A program made the translations under genes and the position numbers. The notes beneath the pieces are model-generated. The model saw only the letters and a program-made list of their open reading frames with translations. It was not told the origin of the DNA and ran no database searches. Below, in pieces: positions 11,410-22,481 of a DNA stretch of 64,000 bases. How positions within the stretch are numbered: the stretch's first letter is position 1; every line of letters starts with the position of its first letter. This stretch comes from Dicyema japonicum (taxonomy: Eukaryota; Dicyemida; Rhombozoa; Dicyemidae), in contig RDEW01000014.1 of the NCBI GenBank assembly GCA_011109175.1, forward strand, positions 444,042 through 508,041. The letters are read 5' to 3'.

Positions 11410-11660
11410 CGAGTTAGTGGCTAATTAGCCGGAAGGTTGAGATGGTGACGTACCTCTATTGCACGAAATGTCCAATTGGCTTCATGATGGATGAATGCTT
11501 CGCGAGCATGGACGAGGTGACCGACTCAGGAGATGTAAAAACTTGATACTCTGAATGATGGAAGTCACAGAAGTGCTGGGTTCGAATCCCGTTAAAGGAA
11601 CTTTGAGGATCATCTGTCAGAAGCTGACATGTGTTAACGACTAGGGTTTTCCTGCCACAC
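11410..11660 (+). repeat. SINE-B element
   Basis: Carries GGTGACGTACCTCTATTGC, CTTCATGATGGATGAATGC, GTGACCGACTCAGGAGA and the B-box GCTGGGTTCGAATCCCG near 11578. These are shared with copies at 10400, 28395, 46300 and 56190. Confidence 0.7.
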
Positions 11661-12254
11661 GGAACGATGGTCATTCCATTGGCCACCTCGATGACCCTTC
11701 TCTGCTTAGGTCATTCATTTGAATTCTCGAGTAAGGTGTCCACTTCTCTCAGCCTTCTTCGATCTTTTCACTTGATATGCTAGTCTTTGACATTTGTAGA
11801 GGGAAATCATCCCGTATTTATATTTGATACACATACTCTTCACCTTAAGCAAGTGATGGCTGTCCACCGTAAGCAAATACCGTCTCAGACTGGTACCAGG
11901 GGTACTATATTCTCTTCAACATGAATTAATGCTAATTCACTCATCGATAAATCGTATTTCTGTAGCTTCTCTACCTTGACTGGCTGTAAGGCCTGCTGCA
12001 TGGCAATCCGAACATTGCCCAGAGGTATCGTTCACGAAGACATCCGGCTTATTATTTCGTACCTTTGTTTCCGTGCTTATTGTTAAATCCATTCTAATCT
12101 CCAGAGTCACTTGTAACAACAGATTTCACAGAATTTTTAATCTCTCTGACTCCTTTATACCGTATGATGCAGACGTATGTACCTCACTACTTCTTTTTGC
12201 CACTCTTCAGCATTCAACCACCTCCTGGTACCAATTGGTCGGTGCTTTTTTCGG

Positions 12255-12400
12255 AAGAATTACAGTGTTTCAATTTACCCCAAAAGGAAACGATCCCAAA
12301 GAGATTCCAGTAGAGAGGTCAATAACGCAAATGAAGTCCCGGGAGAATTTAGTGGTCGATATTCGATTAGTTAGCTCCAGTGAAAAATAAGTTAAGACGA
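12255..12400 (-). pseudogene. Frizzled-derived fragment (degenerate paralogue)
   Basis: On the minus strand this encodes LELTNRISTTKF and then ICVIDLSTGISLG, matching MEVTNQISTTKI and ALLISLLASLGI at the linker/first membrane segment of the intact Frizzled 2.5 kb away. At the DNA level about 90 bp align at roughly three matches in four. Similarity fades on both sides and the frame stops soon after, so this is a decayed duplicate or a relic of a second Frizzled, not a gene. Confidence 0.55.
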
Positions 12401-13459
12401 GGAACAGGTTTTCTTCAGATCTAAGAGGGTTGTTCTCGTAACTTGTGAGAAGATTCAGCAAAGTTGATATCATGACCTGAAAAGAATTGGATTTAATGGA
12501 TTTTCCGTATTTGTTCGACTAAGTCCGGATTAATAATACAAGACTCTATATTTTTGGTTGAGGAATTCTAAGATTATGGCCACACGTGTTTTCTTGATTT
12601 AATGGTCCTATAGAATCCCTGCTTTCGTCAGACAATATCGACTCTTATCAAGATCTCGGATGAATTGGAGAAGCATCCGTTCACTTTTATGCGTGATGGA
12701 TACCAATCCTCTTCCAAGCCGGTCTCTTGTTAGGTGAAGTCTTTGTTGTTAAGTTTCAGATGAATCCGATGACGTACAAGGATACCTTTACTCGATAAGT
12801 TCAAATTAGGTAACTCGAAAAAAAGAAGATTCACTGACATCGATGCCCGGTGGATGGCGACAAGAAGCTTGTTCAATCCAAGTCTTGAATCGCATTCGTA
12901 GACATCCAGTCGTATATATTTGGTACCATCCTCGTTTATCTCCTAGAGTAGGTATTACCCTCCTTTTGTTAGTGGAGAGTCAAAAGCAGTGGGTAGGGTT
13001 GTCCGATTTTTTGGATTTCTCCAGGAATTGTAGTCCTGATCCGTAATTGGTAGTATTTGTGACTCCCAATGGAGGTAACTCGATGTGGTAACTATGAAGA
13101 GATAGGGCATTTTCAGTGACAATGCTGAGCAGATTACTCGAGTTAAATTTTATCTTGGCTAAATTGTCGATCCTCTTTTTACCCCATTGAAGACAGACTT
13201 CAACACTTCGTTCTTTCAAGACGTTGTTTTTTTCTATTATCTAAAACGCCAAGTATACCCATCCACCAAGCAAACTAGCTTCACACTCCAAGTCCCACAC
13301 ATTAATAGCAGACTTTTTGATAAAACTATTTCCCATAGACTTCAAGAAATCAATTATGGTTTATGAATTTTTTTTATAGAATCATAGTTTCGAATTTTCC
13401 ACAGTCTTTATTTCATCTGAATACAAGTATTTTTTCTCGATGCTCCGATCGTGACCCCA

Positions 13460-15900
13460 CACATTTTCTATACGGACGGGGGTCTTTTTCCCCTTCTCTT
13501 GAAATTGCCTCCAGTTGCCTCTATGATAGACTCGAGTGTTCTGGGGGCAATTTCTTTATCTGTATATTTTTCCAGTAATTTTATTGCTCTTGACTGGATC
13601 TCTTGAATTTTTATTAGGTTCGTTGCCGACAAGCATGCACATGCATAGCCTATTGTTGGCTCGATACTGTGTCTCGATACCTGGCGGATAAATTCCTCCA
13701 CAGTTCCAAAGGAAGGCTTTTAAAAATTGATCTTCTTTGCACAGGTTGATATGATGGATTCCATATGGACTGAGAAGCAGAGGAAAGTATCAAAAGTTAC
13801 TCCCAGTATCTTCTGCGATTTCTTTTGTGGTATAGGTACTCCATTTAACGTGACATCAATTTTTTGCGTTCCCATCTTTCTATTCTTAGTAAATAGAGTG
13901 ACTGCTGACTTTCCGGAACATGCATTTAATCGATTTTCGCACAACCATCCAAATATGTTATTTAGTATTCCTTGTAGTCTTTCTTTAGCATGTTCGACAT
14001 TTACGTCCCTAGATGCGACAACTATGTCATCGGCATAGGAAAGTAGCATGTCATTATTATTCATAGGTACGGGGAGATCACTCAGAAACAAATTAAAAAG
14101 GATTGGTGACAGAGGAGATCCCTGGGGTACACCATTGGGTAATAATCTCGATCTGGAACTCTTGTTTCCGACGCACACTTTCCCTCGGCGTCTACTTAAG
14201 AAATTTGCTATCCATAACTTTAGTGGTGCAGCAATTTTTGTCAAAAATATTTTTGTATGAGGATCTTCCTTGGGATAGAGTCGAATGCTTTTTGAATGTC
14301 GATTGTACATATGATTGATTTTTTCTGTTTTGCTTTGTTCTTATGTCCTTCAATTACGAACTTCACTAATGTTATTAGGAAGGATGTTGTTGATGATCCT
14401 TTCTTGAAGCCATGTTGGAGTGTAGGTTGTAGGAGAGAGGGGAGAATAAGTTTTAGGACCAGTTTCTCCAGGATTCTCGACAAAACACATATAAGGGAGA
14501 CTGGTCTGTAAGAGCCGGGATCGTTCTTCTGTCTTCCTGGTTTCAATATTGGACGAATTTCTGATAGTTTCCATAAAGTCGGTATGGTATTTATGTTTAG
14601 CGATGTGTTGTAGATGATTGTCAATGCATTTATTGATGCTGGGTCCAAGTGTTTCAGCAGAATACGAGGAACTCCGTCTGGGTCACATGAGTTTGTTTTT
14701 TTCTGATATGATATTGCTTTGGATACATCTTTAGAAGAAAATAAATAAGCGGGGCCATTTTGGATGGCTTTCTTTTTATTTTCGGTGTGTGTTAATCTTT
14801 TTATAAAAAATGTGACTAATTCGGTTACAATGTTTCATAAATTTATTCAGATTGAACTGGCATTGTTATTTTTTATCTTCGTATTCTGGGTTCTTTAGAC
14901 GCCTCAACATTTCCACATGTTGGAAATTGAGGTCTGATTATTCATGGCAGCAAAGATTCGCATGAGTTTCTTCCTACGGGTGTTGTTCGTGTTTTTCGTG
15001 ATCAGAATGTTTAGTCCCCTGAGTCGATTAATGACCTCTCGTGAACGTTGTTTTTTTCCATAATTATTTTCTTTGTTTTTGAGTCGTATTTCAATTTTTC
15101 GTTTTTTATATATGCTTTTCTGATAAAAATATTTCTCCGTCAATGATTGTTTTGTTGAAATAGTATACAGCTTTGTCTATGGAGAAGAAATTTTCAGATT
15201 GGAAATGTTGCAGTTTTGAATCAACGAAATTTGTAAAGCCAGTTTTGCATTTTTGTAATCATAGAAATGAATAGGCTTCGGTACAAAACGTGGCTCGCAG
15301 TTCAGCTTCATTATCATTGAATGGTGGTCACTCCGGAGGTCATAAAGGACCGTCCAATTAATGATCGGGAAAGACGAGGCGAGCAGATTGATAAGTCCGG
15401 AGATGTCACCATGTCCTTCGTGTTGTATGGCGTCCTAGTGCTGTTGATGATTATGAAGTTTTGCATTTGGGATAATAGCAGGCTTCCTCTGTTATCAGCG
15501 ACCTGGTAGCGGAACCAAGAAGGGTGCTTCGCATTCAGGTCTCCACATAAAAGCAAGTTCTCCAGTTTGTCCAAGGTCGATAGGTCAAAGCAGAAATTTT
15601 TTTGCAGGAACCAGGAGGAGGAACATAAACATTCGCAATTTCATTTTTTCCAATGGAAGTTACAACAGAGATTCCAATTATCTCCGTGTTCGAGTCTTCC
15701 ATTAGGCTCTTGTAAGGAGAAGGGTTCTCGAGGTATTTTATTCCTTTTCTCACAAGAGTCAGTAGACCCTCTCCTTGGCCAGATGGGCGGTCGGATCTTA
15801 TTGTGTTGTATCCGTTAAAGAGAGGAGTAGGAATGTTATTTGAAAGCTTCGTTTCCTGGAGAAGGCAGATGTCTACTCTGTTCCTCTCCAAAAGTTCGAA
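13460..15900 (-). mobile_element. Non-LTR retrotransposon (LINE-1), endonuclease plus reverse transcriptase, frame-broken
   Basis: Reading right to left: an AP-endonuclease part (ICLLQETKL, then LLLCGDLNAKHP), then the reverse transcriptase with YRPVSLICVLSRILEKL, IDIQKAFDSIP, LPNGVPQGSPLSPILFN and the catalytic YADDIVVASRD, then the thumb region ILGVTFDT and a C-terminal AKKIN...IQEIQSRAIKLL region. Frames change at least three times (about 15560, 14900-14650, 14300 and 13720), so no intact protein remains. The style is Jockey/CR1-like; the clade is my guess. Confidence 0.85.
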
Positions 15901-15954
15901 AAAAATTTTACATAAAAATTATTATTATTAACCCAAGAACACCAATAGTTAATT

Positions 15955-16990
15955 TAATTACTAAATTAATTAAGTGATCTCGAAGGCCTCAATCAGAATT
16001 CTCATTTTCTCCTCGTGCGCCTTCTGGGATCCAACACAACTTCTCTGTAGGCGGGGTGGTTTCGGGAATAGGAATTGAGAGGGGTGATGTATACCCTTCT
16101 CATAAGACACGTCGTGGCTGTGTATTGTTGAGAGTTGCACTGCTTGCACATGGTAGCAAATCCCTTTACATTTTGTCTGATAAGGTCTTCAAGTGATGAG
16201 GGTATTAGTTTTTCTAGTTTCCCGAGATTACTAATAGTAGTGGCTGTTAAGGCTTGAATGTCCCGAATTCTTTGTTTGTTCGTCCAGGACAGATTGATTC
16301 CCCATGACGTACAGGCATAGCTGACAGATGGCTTAATTAATTGTTTGTACAACAATTTCAAAGCTGGGAAAGGGGTTTTAATGCCACCGAAAATAGTTTT
16401 GATTATCCCTAGCTTTCTTGAGCAGCTTCCAGAGACAGCGTCGACGTGAGATGAAAAGGACATATGTGTGTCGAAGGTGATCTCCAAGATTTTCAGTTTC
16501 TTCGTGAAAAATATTTTTGTCTGGTTGATAAATATATCCACTGTCATTTGTCCATGTCGTCTGTCTGAGGTAAATGAAGACGAAGAAGATTTTTCAGTAG
16601 ATATATCAAGCCGGTTGTAATTTAGCCAAATTTGAATCTTGTGAAGGTATTCTTGTAGTCTTTCTGATACCTTTGGGATATCTTGATTGCGGGATCCGAT
16701 TAATAAGTCATCAGCATGGGAACCTTGTGGGACACCATTGGGTAGTAATCTTGGAACTAATTTGGTCCCATCCATGTATACCCGGGCCCTTCTTCCATTT
16801 ATGAAGTTAGCAAGCCAAAATTTTATATTGGGGTTGACGGGGAGAACAAACAATTTCCGGGTTAGGATTTTCCTTGACAGAGTCGAAGGCCTTTTGTAAA
16901 TCGATCGAGCAAACGAGTGTTTTGAAGTGACGAGGATTTGTGTTAAAACCTTCAATGATGAATTTGTTGAGGGAAGTTAGGTGGGTAGAA
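15955..16990 (-). mobile_element. LINE-2, 5'-truncated reverse transcriptase with 3' tail
   Basis: One open frame of about 317 codons (16955 to 16002) covers the second half of a LINE reverse transcriptase: FWLANFINGRRARVYMDG, LPNGVPQGS, HADDLLIGSRNQ, then LLYKQLIKPSVSYACTSWG. The polypeptide jumps straight from VPQGS to ADD, losing the PLSP-type loop between them. Downstream of the stop the sequence runs into GATCACTTAATTAATTTAG, the 3' tail shared by LINEs and SINE-C here. The 5' end is cut near 16985. Confidence 0.85.
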
Positions 16991-17099
16991 AATTTAAATC
17001 AGAATACAAAAGTAAAAAAATAACCATAAAAACGTAAAAATAGTATTAATATATTTAAAAATTAAGCAAAAAATTCTCAAATCGAATTTATTTAAAAAA

Positions 17100-19559
17100 T
17101 TATCTTTTTAACTTTCTTTTCTTAGTTTTTTTGAATTTTTTCTTGCTTTTATCCTTCTTTTCCCGCTTCCTTCTTTCTTGAATAATTTTTCGCGAATTTT
17201 TGAGCTCAGTTTTATTAGATTTTGGTAAATTCTAACAAATAAAAAACTAAAACAGACCGTATTATTATGCCTGAATGTGTTATGTCCAAATATTCGAATT
17301 TTAGAGCTTTCGTGATTTTGGGAGATTATATTTGGATTATTCTTCAGCCAGGTTTTGTAGCTACGAATAGAAATAGTGCATACATGTCAGTCTTATATGA
17401 GGCATCAATGTAGGTCCCCGATTCTGTCTTAATCTTCGGGACAGCCTGTTTCACTCCAGAGACGAACTTCGCCCGCTTTCTGTCCCATTTAACTTTCTGG
17501 CCGCCCTGTGCTACATCATCAGTGCCAGCTAAATCCAAAGTCATCTCCTGTGACTCCTTATGGAATTTCATGTCCAGCTCTAATCTACCAGTTACAGTGA
17601 CAGATACCCTTTCTCGCTGTGAAACCTCTTGGGAACGCTCTCCTTTGGATCTGTGTCAAAAACAGTCGGACTTATAGCCTAAAATATCAAAAAACAGTAC
17701 ATTTGACGATTTCTTGGTTGTCAGCGAGTTTATAGCCTCAGAAAAAGCCGAGCATCGCTTCCCCTTGTTTATCAACTCAAGCATGGACTAGGAGTAAAAC
17801 TATATTTTACATTTTTTGGCTTGAACTTCCTGATCCCATCCATTATGCTCTGCTTGTCTTCTTTCACCCCACAAGAGTCTTTAAGTAAGCAACAAGAATA
17901 CTGAATAATGGATGACATTTCAGCTGGGATTTGTCGAACTTCTTTGATCTCTTGACGCTAGCCATGGAAGGGACCGCTATGTGAGATTTTAGCTTCAGGT
18001 GGGAATTGTTTGCACATTTTCTGTAATTTTGCTAGAAAATTACGACTTAAATCAACCAATTCTACTGAATTTAAAACTGTCAGCTCTAATTGTTCCCCAA
18101 ACTCGTCAATAACCGACTGGGGGACCGTTCCCAACAGATAGTTACAATCTAAATAAACACTTCATTCACCTTCCTTAGAGTCCTCGGAGGCAAAGTTGAG
18201 ATCTTGCCCCAAGAAGAGCATCAGATCGAACAAGTAAGGCAAATCCAGCATCGTCACAATCGAATAGGCGGTCCCCACTCTCCCACATCGGCCGACTCGT
18301 CCTAAAATATTGGAAAACTAAAAACCGACTCTGTGAACAAACAATTTCCCACTGGTCGGGAAGTAAAAGTTTATTACATTATCAAGAAACGGCAAGTCCA
18401 GCCCACGTGATGCCAGATCTGTTACAATCATGACTTTCGTCTTCCCTTTACGAAAATCCTCCAGCTAAATTAAGCCACATGGGGTACCTGTCCCCTTCTT
18501 GTGGACTGGTCCAAGGAACTGTAAGCAAAGGAAGACGTGATATTATAGGTTTTCAACACCTTCCGTGAAAACAAAAAAAACCTGGTGAATAAAATCAACG
18601 TGGTGTCTCGTCTGGGCGAAAATTACGGTGTTTCCGTGAATCTTGTTGACCAGAAGGTAAACTAAGAGAGGAAGTCTCTGCTCTTCCCGTGCATAAAAAA
18701 ACAAATTCTGTGATGAAAGATGGAAAATACGGATATCGAAGGACTTATTTTTACGTCCGTGTCCAGTCTCAGAAGGGTGGGGTCTTTCAACCCGATCTTT
18801 GAGAACTCCATCAATGAAGAAGGCAAAGTCGCAGAAAAGAAGGCGGTTTGGCGATTGGAAGGAAGTCGTCTCAGAATGTCCTTGAGTTGAGTGATAAGGC
18901 CGGATTCCATTATCCTGAAATAACCGCAAAACATACAAGTCAGCCTCGTCCATGATGAAGTGAGTCACATTGGTCAACTTCAGATTCATTTCGACCACTA
19001 AATGCAGCAACCGACCAGGAGTAGCGATAATTCTTGAATAAAAAGACCACCAACATGTTCGGGTTCTCGTGGATTGCCTGAAACTGATCTTCCATCTTAT
19101 CTCCGCCCACAACCATTGCTACTTTGAGGGAGGTGAACCGTCCAAGCTTAAAATAAAGAGAAAAGTACCTCTTTGGTAAACTTCAAGATTTGAAGACAAA
19201 GCTCACGTGTGGGAGCCACTATGATGCATTGTATCCCTCCAGGACAGCTGGTCAGGTGAAGTTTGTTCAAAATTGGTATTAGGAAAGCAGCTGACTTGCC
19301 GCTCCCAGTTCTGGCCATCCCCAACACGTCTGCGCCAGCCATCATGAGTGGAATTATCTTGAAATGACAATTTTTGAAACCTTTCGCTGTATGGGAGTGG
19401 GAGTTTTATAGCCTTTTTTAGTTATCCCTCTGAGAATGGTGTGGGAAAGCTCAAAGGAGTTGAAAGTTCCGTAATTCCGCTTTTTGTGCTTTTCTTTTCT
19501 TTTTTATCGACGTTTCCGAGATTATTAAATTCTTTTTCCACATCAATTTCAAGTGACAT
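17100..19559 (-). CDS. DDX54: DEAD-box RNA helicase DDX54/Dbp10
   Basis: ATP-dependent RNA helicase of nucleolar large-subunit assembly. Start ATG at 19559. After a 23-bp intron comes the Q-motif region [20 protein letters not shown] and PTPIQRK. Motif I is [14 protein letters not shown], then [62 protein letters not shown] and a motif VI region GRVGR near 18290. The C-terminal part carries [13 protein letters not shown] and [19 protein letters not shown], diagnostic of DDX54 rather than other DEAD proteins, and a lysine-rich tail ending KKRKLKR. Stop at 17100-17102. Introns are 22-25 bp and no lesion was found. Confidence 0.9.
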
Positions 19560-19688
19560 TTTACACACAACGAAAACGTGAATAATTTGAATTTACGTAA
19601 AAATAAATTAAATTATAAATATTAAATAATTATATTTATTCAAATTTTTTTAATTAGTTTTAAATTCGTACGCAAATAATTTTTGCTG
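19560..19688. promoter_or_regulatory. Likely bidirectional promoter between DDX54 and the next gene
   Basis: Only about 130 bp, strongly AT-rich, separate the minus-strand DDX54 start (19559) from the plus-strand ATG at 19689. Nothing else could drive both genes. No clear TATA or Inr element was assigned, and the role rests on position only. Confidence 0.45.
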
Positions 19689-20060
19689 ATGTGTAAACTT
19701 TCTTCACGTTACAATTAGTAGAAAATATCGAGGAAGACTAAAAATTAATTTTCCAATTGTCCTCATTGATGATCTATTAACCCCGGAATATCTGGAAACT
19801 CATCGACGATTGGTCGACAAAGAGACGAAGATTGGTCAGTCTGATCTGTGCGACATAAGAGGAAGTTTGAGAGTCGGTAGTCATGTCACCGTTAATGTAA
19901 TCCAAATTCAATCACCCTACTTGCTATTCGGGCAAAACTATATTATCTTTTCTTCCTTAATTATATTACTTTTGTGGCATGTGATCCACTTGTTTTAGTC
20001 GACACCCACCAAGAAACAAATTCTGGACTTTAGTAATGGAATAACTTTAGGTGAGCAATC
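19689..20060 (+). CDS. Unidentified short gene divergent from DDX54
   Basis: ATG at 19689 opens MCKLSS; a 25-bp intron (GTTACAATT...ATCGAG) then joins to RRLKINFPIVLIDDLLTPEYL and THRRLVDKETKIGQSDLCD, then RGSLRVGSHVTVNVIQIQSP. The composition and the canonical short intron argue for a real gene. I do not recognise the family; an OB-fold or Tudor-like small domain would fit the pattern but is speculation. The 3' structure past about 19940 is unclear: a hydrophobic stretch may be intron, and an exon with TPTKKQILDFSNGITL follows after 20000. Confidence 0.45.
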
Positions 20061-21024
20061 CATTTTGGGCCCCGTGATTTCTTTGACAAATAAAAACTTT
20101 TGCCACATTGGAGAAATTTGAAACTGCCGCATTGACTACTACTCGAGTTTTTGAGACAAGAGGTTTGCCATCGTAATGATCAAATTAATTGGATTCTCTA
20201 AATTTGATAAAACCTAGATTAAATTAATACTTTAACCAGTTAATTCTTTTAAAATGCTTTGGGTTCAGAGATGAACGAATTTTCAACTTTAGCTTGTGCC
20301 ATTAATTTTTTCTAACAAAAAAATATTTAGTCTCAAGGGGAAAATATAATTTATCAACGGCCCCAAGATTTAGACAGCTTTTAGTTTCTGACAATATCCT
20401 TGACCTCAGTTAAAGTGGTCTTAAAATATTTGTAAGGAATGTAAGTAATGCAAGTATATTATTTCGTCAAATTCATTTCGGTTATTGTCCGGTTCGTTAC
20501 TTGATGTCTTCTTTTTTTATTAAAAAAATCTAAATGTATTTAGACAGTTGAAAGTGAATATTATAGTATTTGCTTCCTATCTAAATTAAGAAATTAATTT
20601 TTGTTAGAATTAAACTAAGAATCACGGAAAATCACTCTTCTCTTAGTTAGCAACATTAACTATCATCCTTTATGTCCATCTTCTGACGAACGACCCCCAA
20701 GTTCTTACAATTTTAGGCTGAGCAATATTCTAACCCGTATCATAGATGCTTCCTACACTTCCTTTATTCAAAACTTAAGGTTTCGATGTTTCCTGGAGTA
20801 TGTCACCTCGTCTATACTCACGAGAGGAAGGCAAGAGCTATCATTCGCCGTGAAACTAGATTTCATAGAGGTAGACCATCACCCTTCCTACCGATTAAGC
20901 ATTCGGGTAACGATTATATAAATAATTTTATTTTATTTCCAAAAAAGGACAATTCTTTAATAATGGCAACAAAATTCGTAAATTTCTATTTAAAGGGTAA
21001 ACACACGAAATTCGGTTATTGAGG
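20061..21024. other. Intergenic AT-rich sequence
   Basis: No family matched. A 78-codon open frame at 20786-21022 directly abuts the next gene and could hold an unrecognised upstream exon, but its sequence (ERKARAIIRRETRFHRGRP) matches nothing known to me. Confidence 0.4.
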
Positions 21025-21730
21025 ATGGATCCTACTATTTACGAGTGCTACTCAAAAGACCTCCACAAAGACTTGTATGGAGAGTGTGCGTGCACTAAAT
21101 ACTCAAAGGAGGAGAAATTTAGAATTAAAAAGTTTTACGACCCTGACTTATATCGTCTAACTAAATATAAAGCCAAGGCATACATTACAAAGCCTAGGCC
21201 TGTTTCAAAATCCCCAAAATCTTCACTTTTGTCACTGGAAAACTCAATTACGACTTCAAAGTCAAAATGGTCCATTAACAGTTGGCATAAGAACAGCAGA
21301 AGAAATATCTATAAGAAGATTTCAATGATTAAAAAAGGAATGCCATATGTTGTCATCTTTATTCTACTAATAAGTATTCAAATTAATTTATTTTGTAGCA
21401 ACATTCACGTTGACTGGAATATTGGTTAAAAACAAACAACCTCAAGACAAGTTGAAATGTAATGTGGCTCAGGTTGTTTCCTTCAATCTCAATATTGACA
21501 CGAGTGTGGTAATATTCAACGAAAAGGGAGAATGGAAGCATTATTTGTCCAAGGATCCAAAGAATAAAGAAAACTTTTACGTCGGAAACTTTAAAGGCAT
21601 TGTCGGTTCTAAAGGAGACGGAATTTATATTATAATCAAAAAAATCATGTGGAATGTAGAAATGCATGTCGTCATTGGCAGAGACATTAAAAATACTGAA
21701 AAAATGGGAATTTTTTATTGCATCGGATAA
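21025..21730 (+). CDS. Orphan single-pass membrane protein, 226 residues
   Basis: ATG at 21025 (MDPTIYECYSKDLHKDLYGE). Two exons joined by a 25-bp intron (21374-21398) give a 226-residue frame ending TAA at 21730. Residues ~1-108 are basic and polar with no signal peptide. A hydrophobic segment (VVIFILLISTTFTLTGILV) follows, then about 100 residues with VVSFNLNIDTSVVIFNEKG and GNFKGIVGSKGDGIYIII. This layout suggests a type II membrane protein with a beta-rich outer or lumenal domain. I do not recognise the family. The splice restores the frame exactly, which supports a real gene. Confidence 0.6.
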
Positions 21731-22039
21731 ATAATTATTATATATTATTTTTAATTATTTTAAATTTAAATAAAATTAGCGGTTAAAATAAGTTAATTAG
21801 CGTATCTTGATGGTACTTGGCCAATCACAGCCTTTTGGAACGTGGCTTTCCTATTCTAACAAAGTTAGGTTAAGTTTACCCCAATAAGTCTACTCTGGGC
21901 ATTAAAATTGCTATAAAAATTTTCTTTTAGTGGTAAACTTTGTGATTGGACCTCTCCCATCACAATGTATCTTTGATGTCCACCTGCCCACATTTCGTCC
22001 TCTATTGGTTGCAGTTTCTTAATAATACAATCAAATTGT
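21731..22039. other. Short intergenic spacer between convergent genes
   Basis: AT-rich 3' flanks of the orphan membrane gene and of the minus-strand DUF4476-like gene. No feature seen. Confidence 0.4.
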
Positions 22040-22481
22040 TCAAACCAAATGCAGTGTTTCTAAGGCTTTGGTTTTATCAGGTTGGTAATTGAACTGTGAA
22101 CAAATATGTCTCTCGATCCCCTCAGCGTCCTGACAGTTCTTTATGGAACTAAGCAAATGACCCTAAAGGCAACCCTCGTATGTACTGAAGGACTGTTAGC
22201 TTGTCCTTGTCGCATTTAAAAAGTTCGAGGATCTCTTTAACCTCGCATAAAGGGATCGATTTTAATCTCTAAAGTAGTAGACTGATTTATACATCTTTAA
22301 CAATATTCAAAGCTCTGACCCTAGCAGACTGTAGTTGAAACATTCTGAGTGTACTAACTAGTTGGGGGAGAGAAAATTGGCAATGTGATAAAAATAGTTT
22401 TTCCAGTTTTTGTTCTTCCGACTTAATGGTGAGAGTGATGGTTACCTGGTCAAGCCTGGATGTGAGATCATCTGATATCAT
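22040..22481 (-). CDS. Small DUF4476-like helical-repeat protein
   Basis: Start ATG at 22481 (MISDDLTSRLDQ), stop TGA at 22040-22042. Three introns of 24, 24 and 25 bp (22422-22445, 22269-22292, 22149-22173) join four exons into ~123 residues. The protein has short repeats of the type LVSTLRMFQLQSARVRALN, VKEILELFKCDKDKLTVLQ and ICSQFNYQPDKTKALETL. Each looks like the 'search a run, then F..D..R..AL' repeat of DUF4476 proteins. The function of that family is not established. The gene would be missed by any method that ignores ultra-short introns. Gene confidence is moderate to good; the family assignment is a pattern match only. Confidence 0.6.

Larger units (their letters stand above)
10204..13459. 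other. Gene-free repeat region upstream of Frizzled
   Basis: About 3.2 kb holding SINE copies and a Frizzled-like fragment, listed separately. Open frames here are short and look non-coding. The stretch 12600-13350 contains nothing I can identify. Confidence 0.5.

Noticed and set aside
19780-19800. LINE/SINE-C tail (TTAACCCCGGAATAT) inside the gene divergent from DDX54
   Set aside because: Only about ten bases match the tail and the sequence reads through as coding (LLTPEYLE); a chance match.
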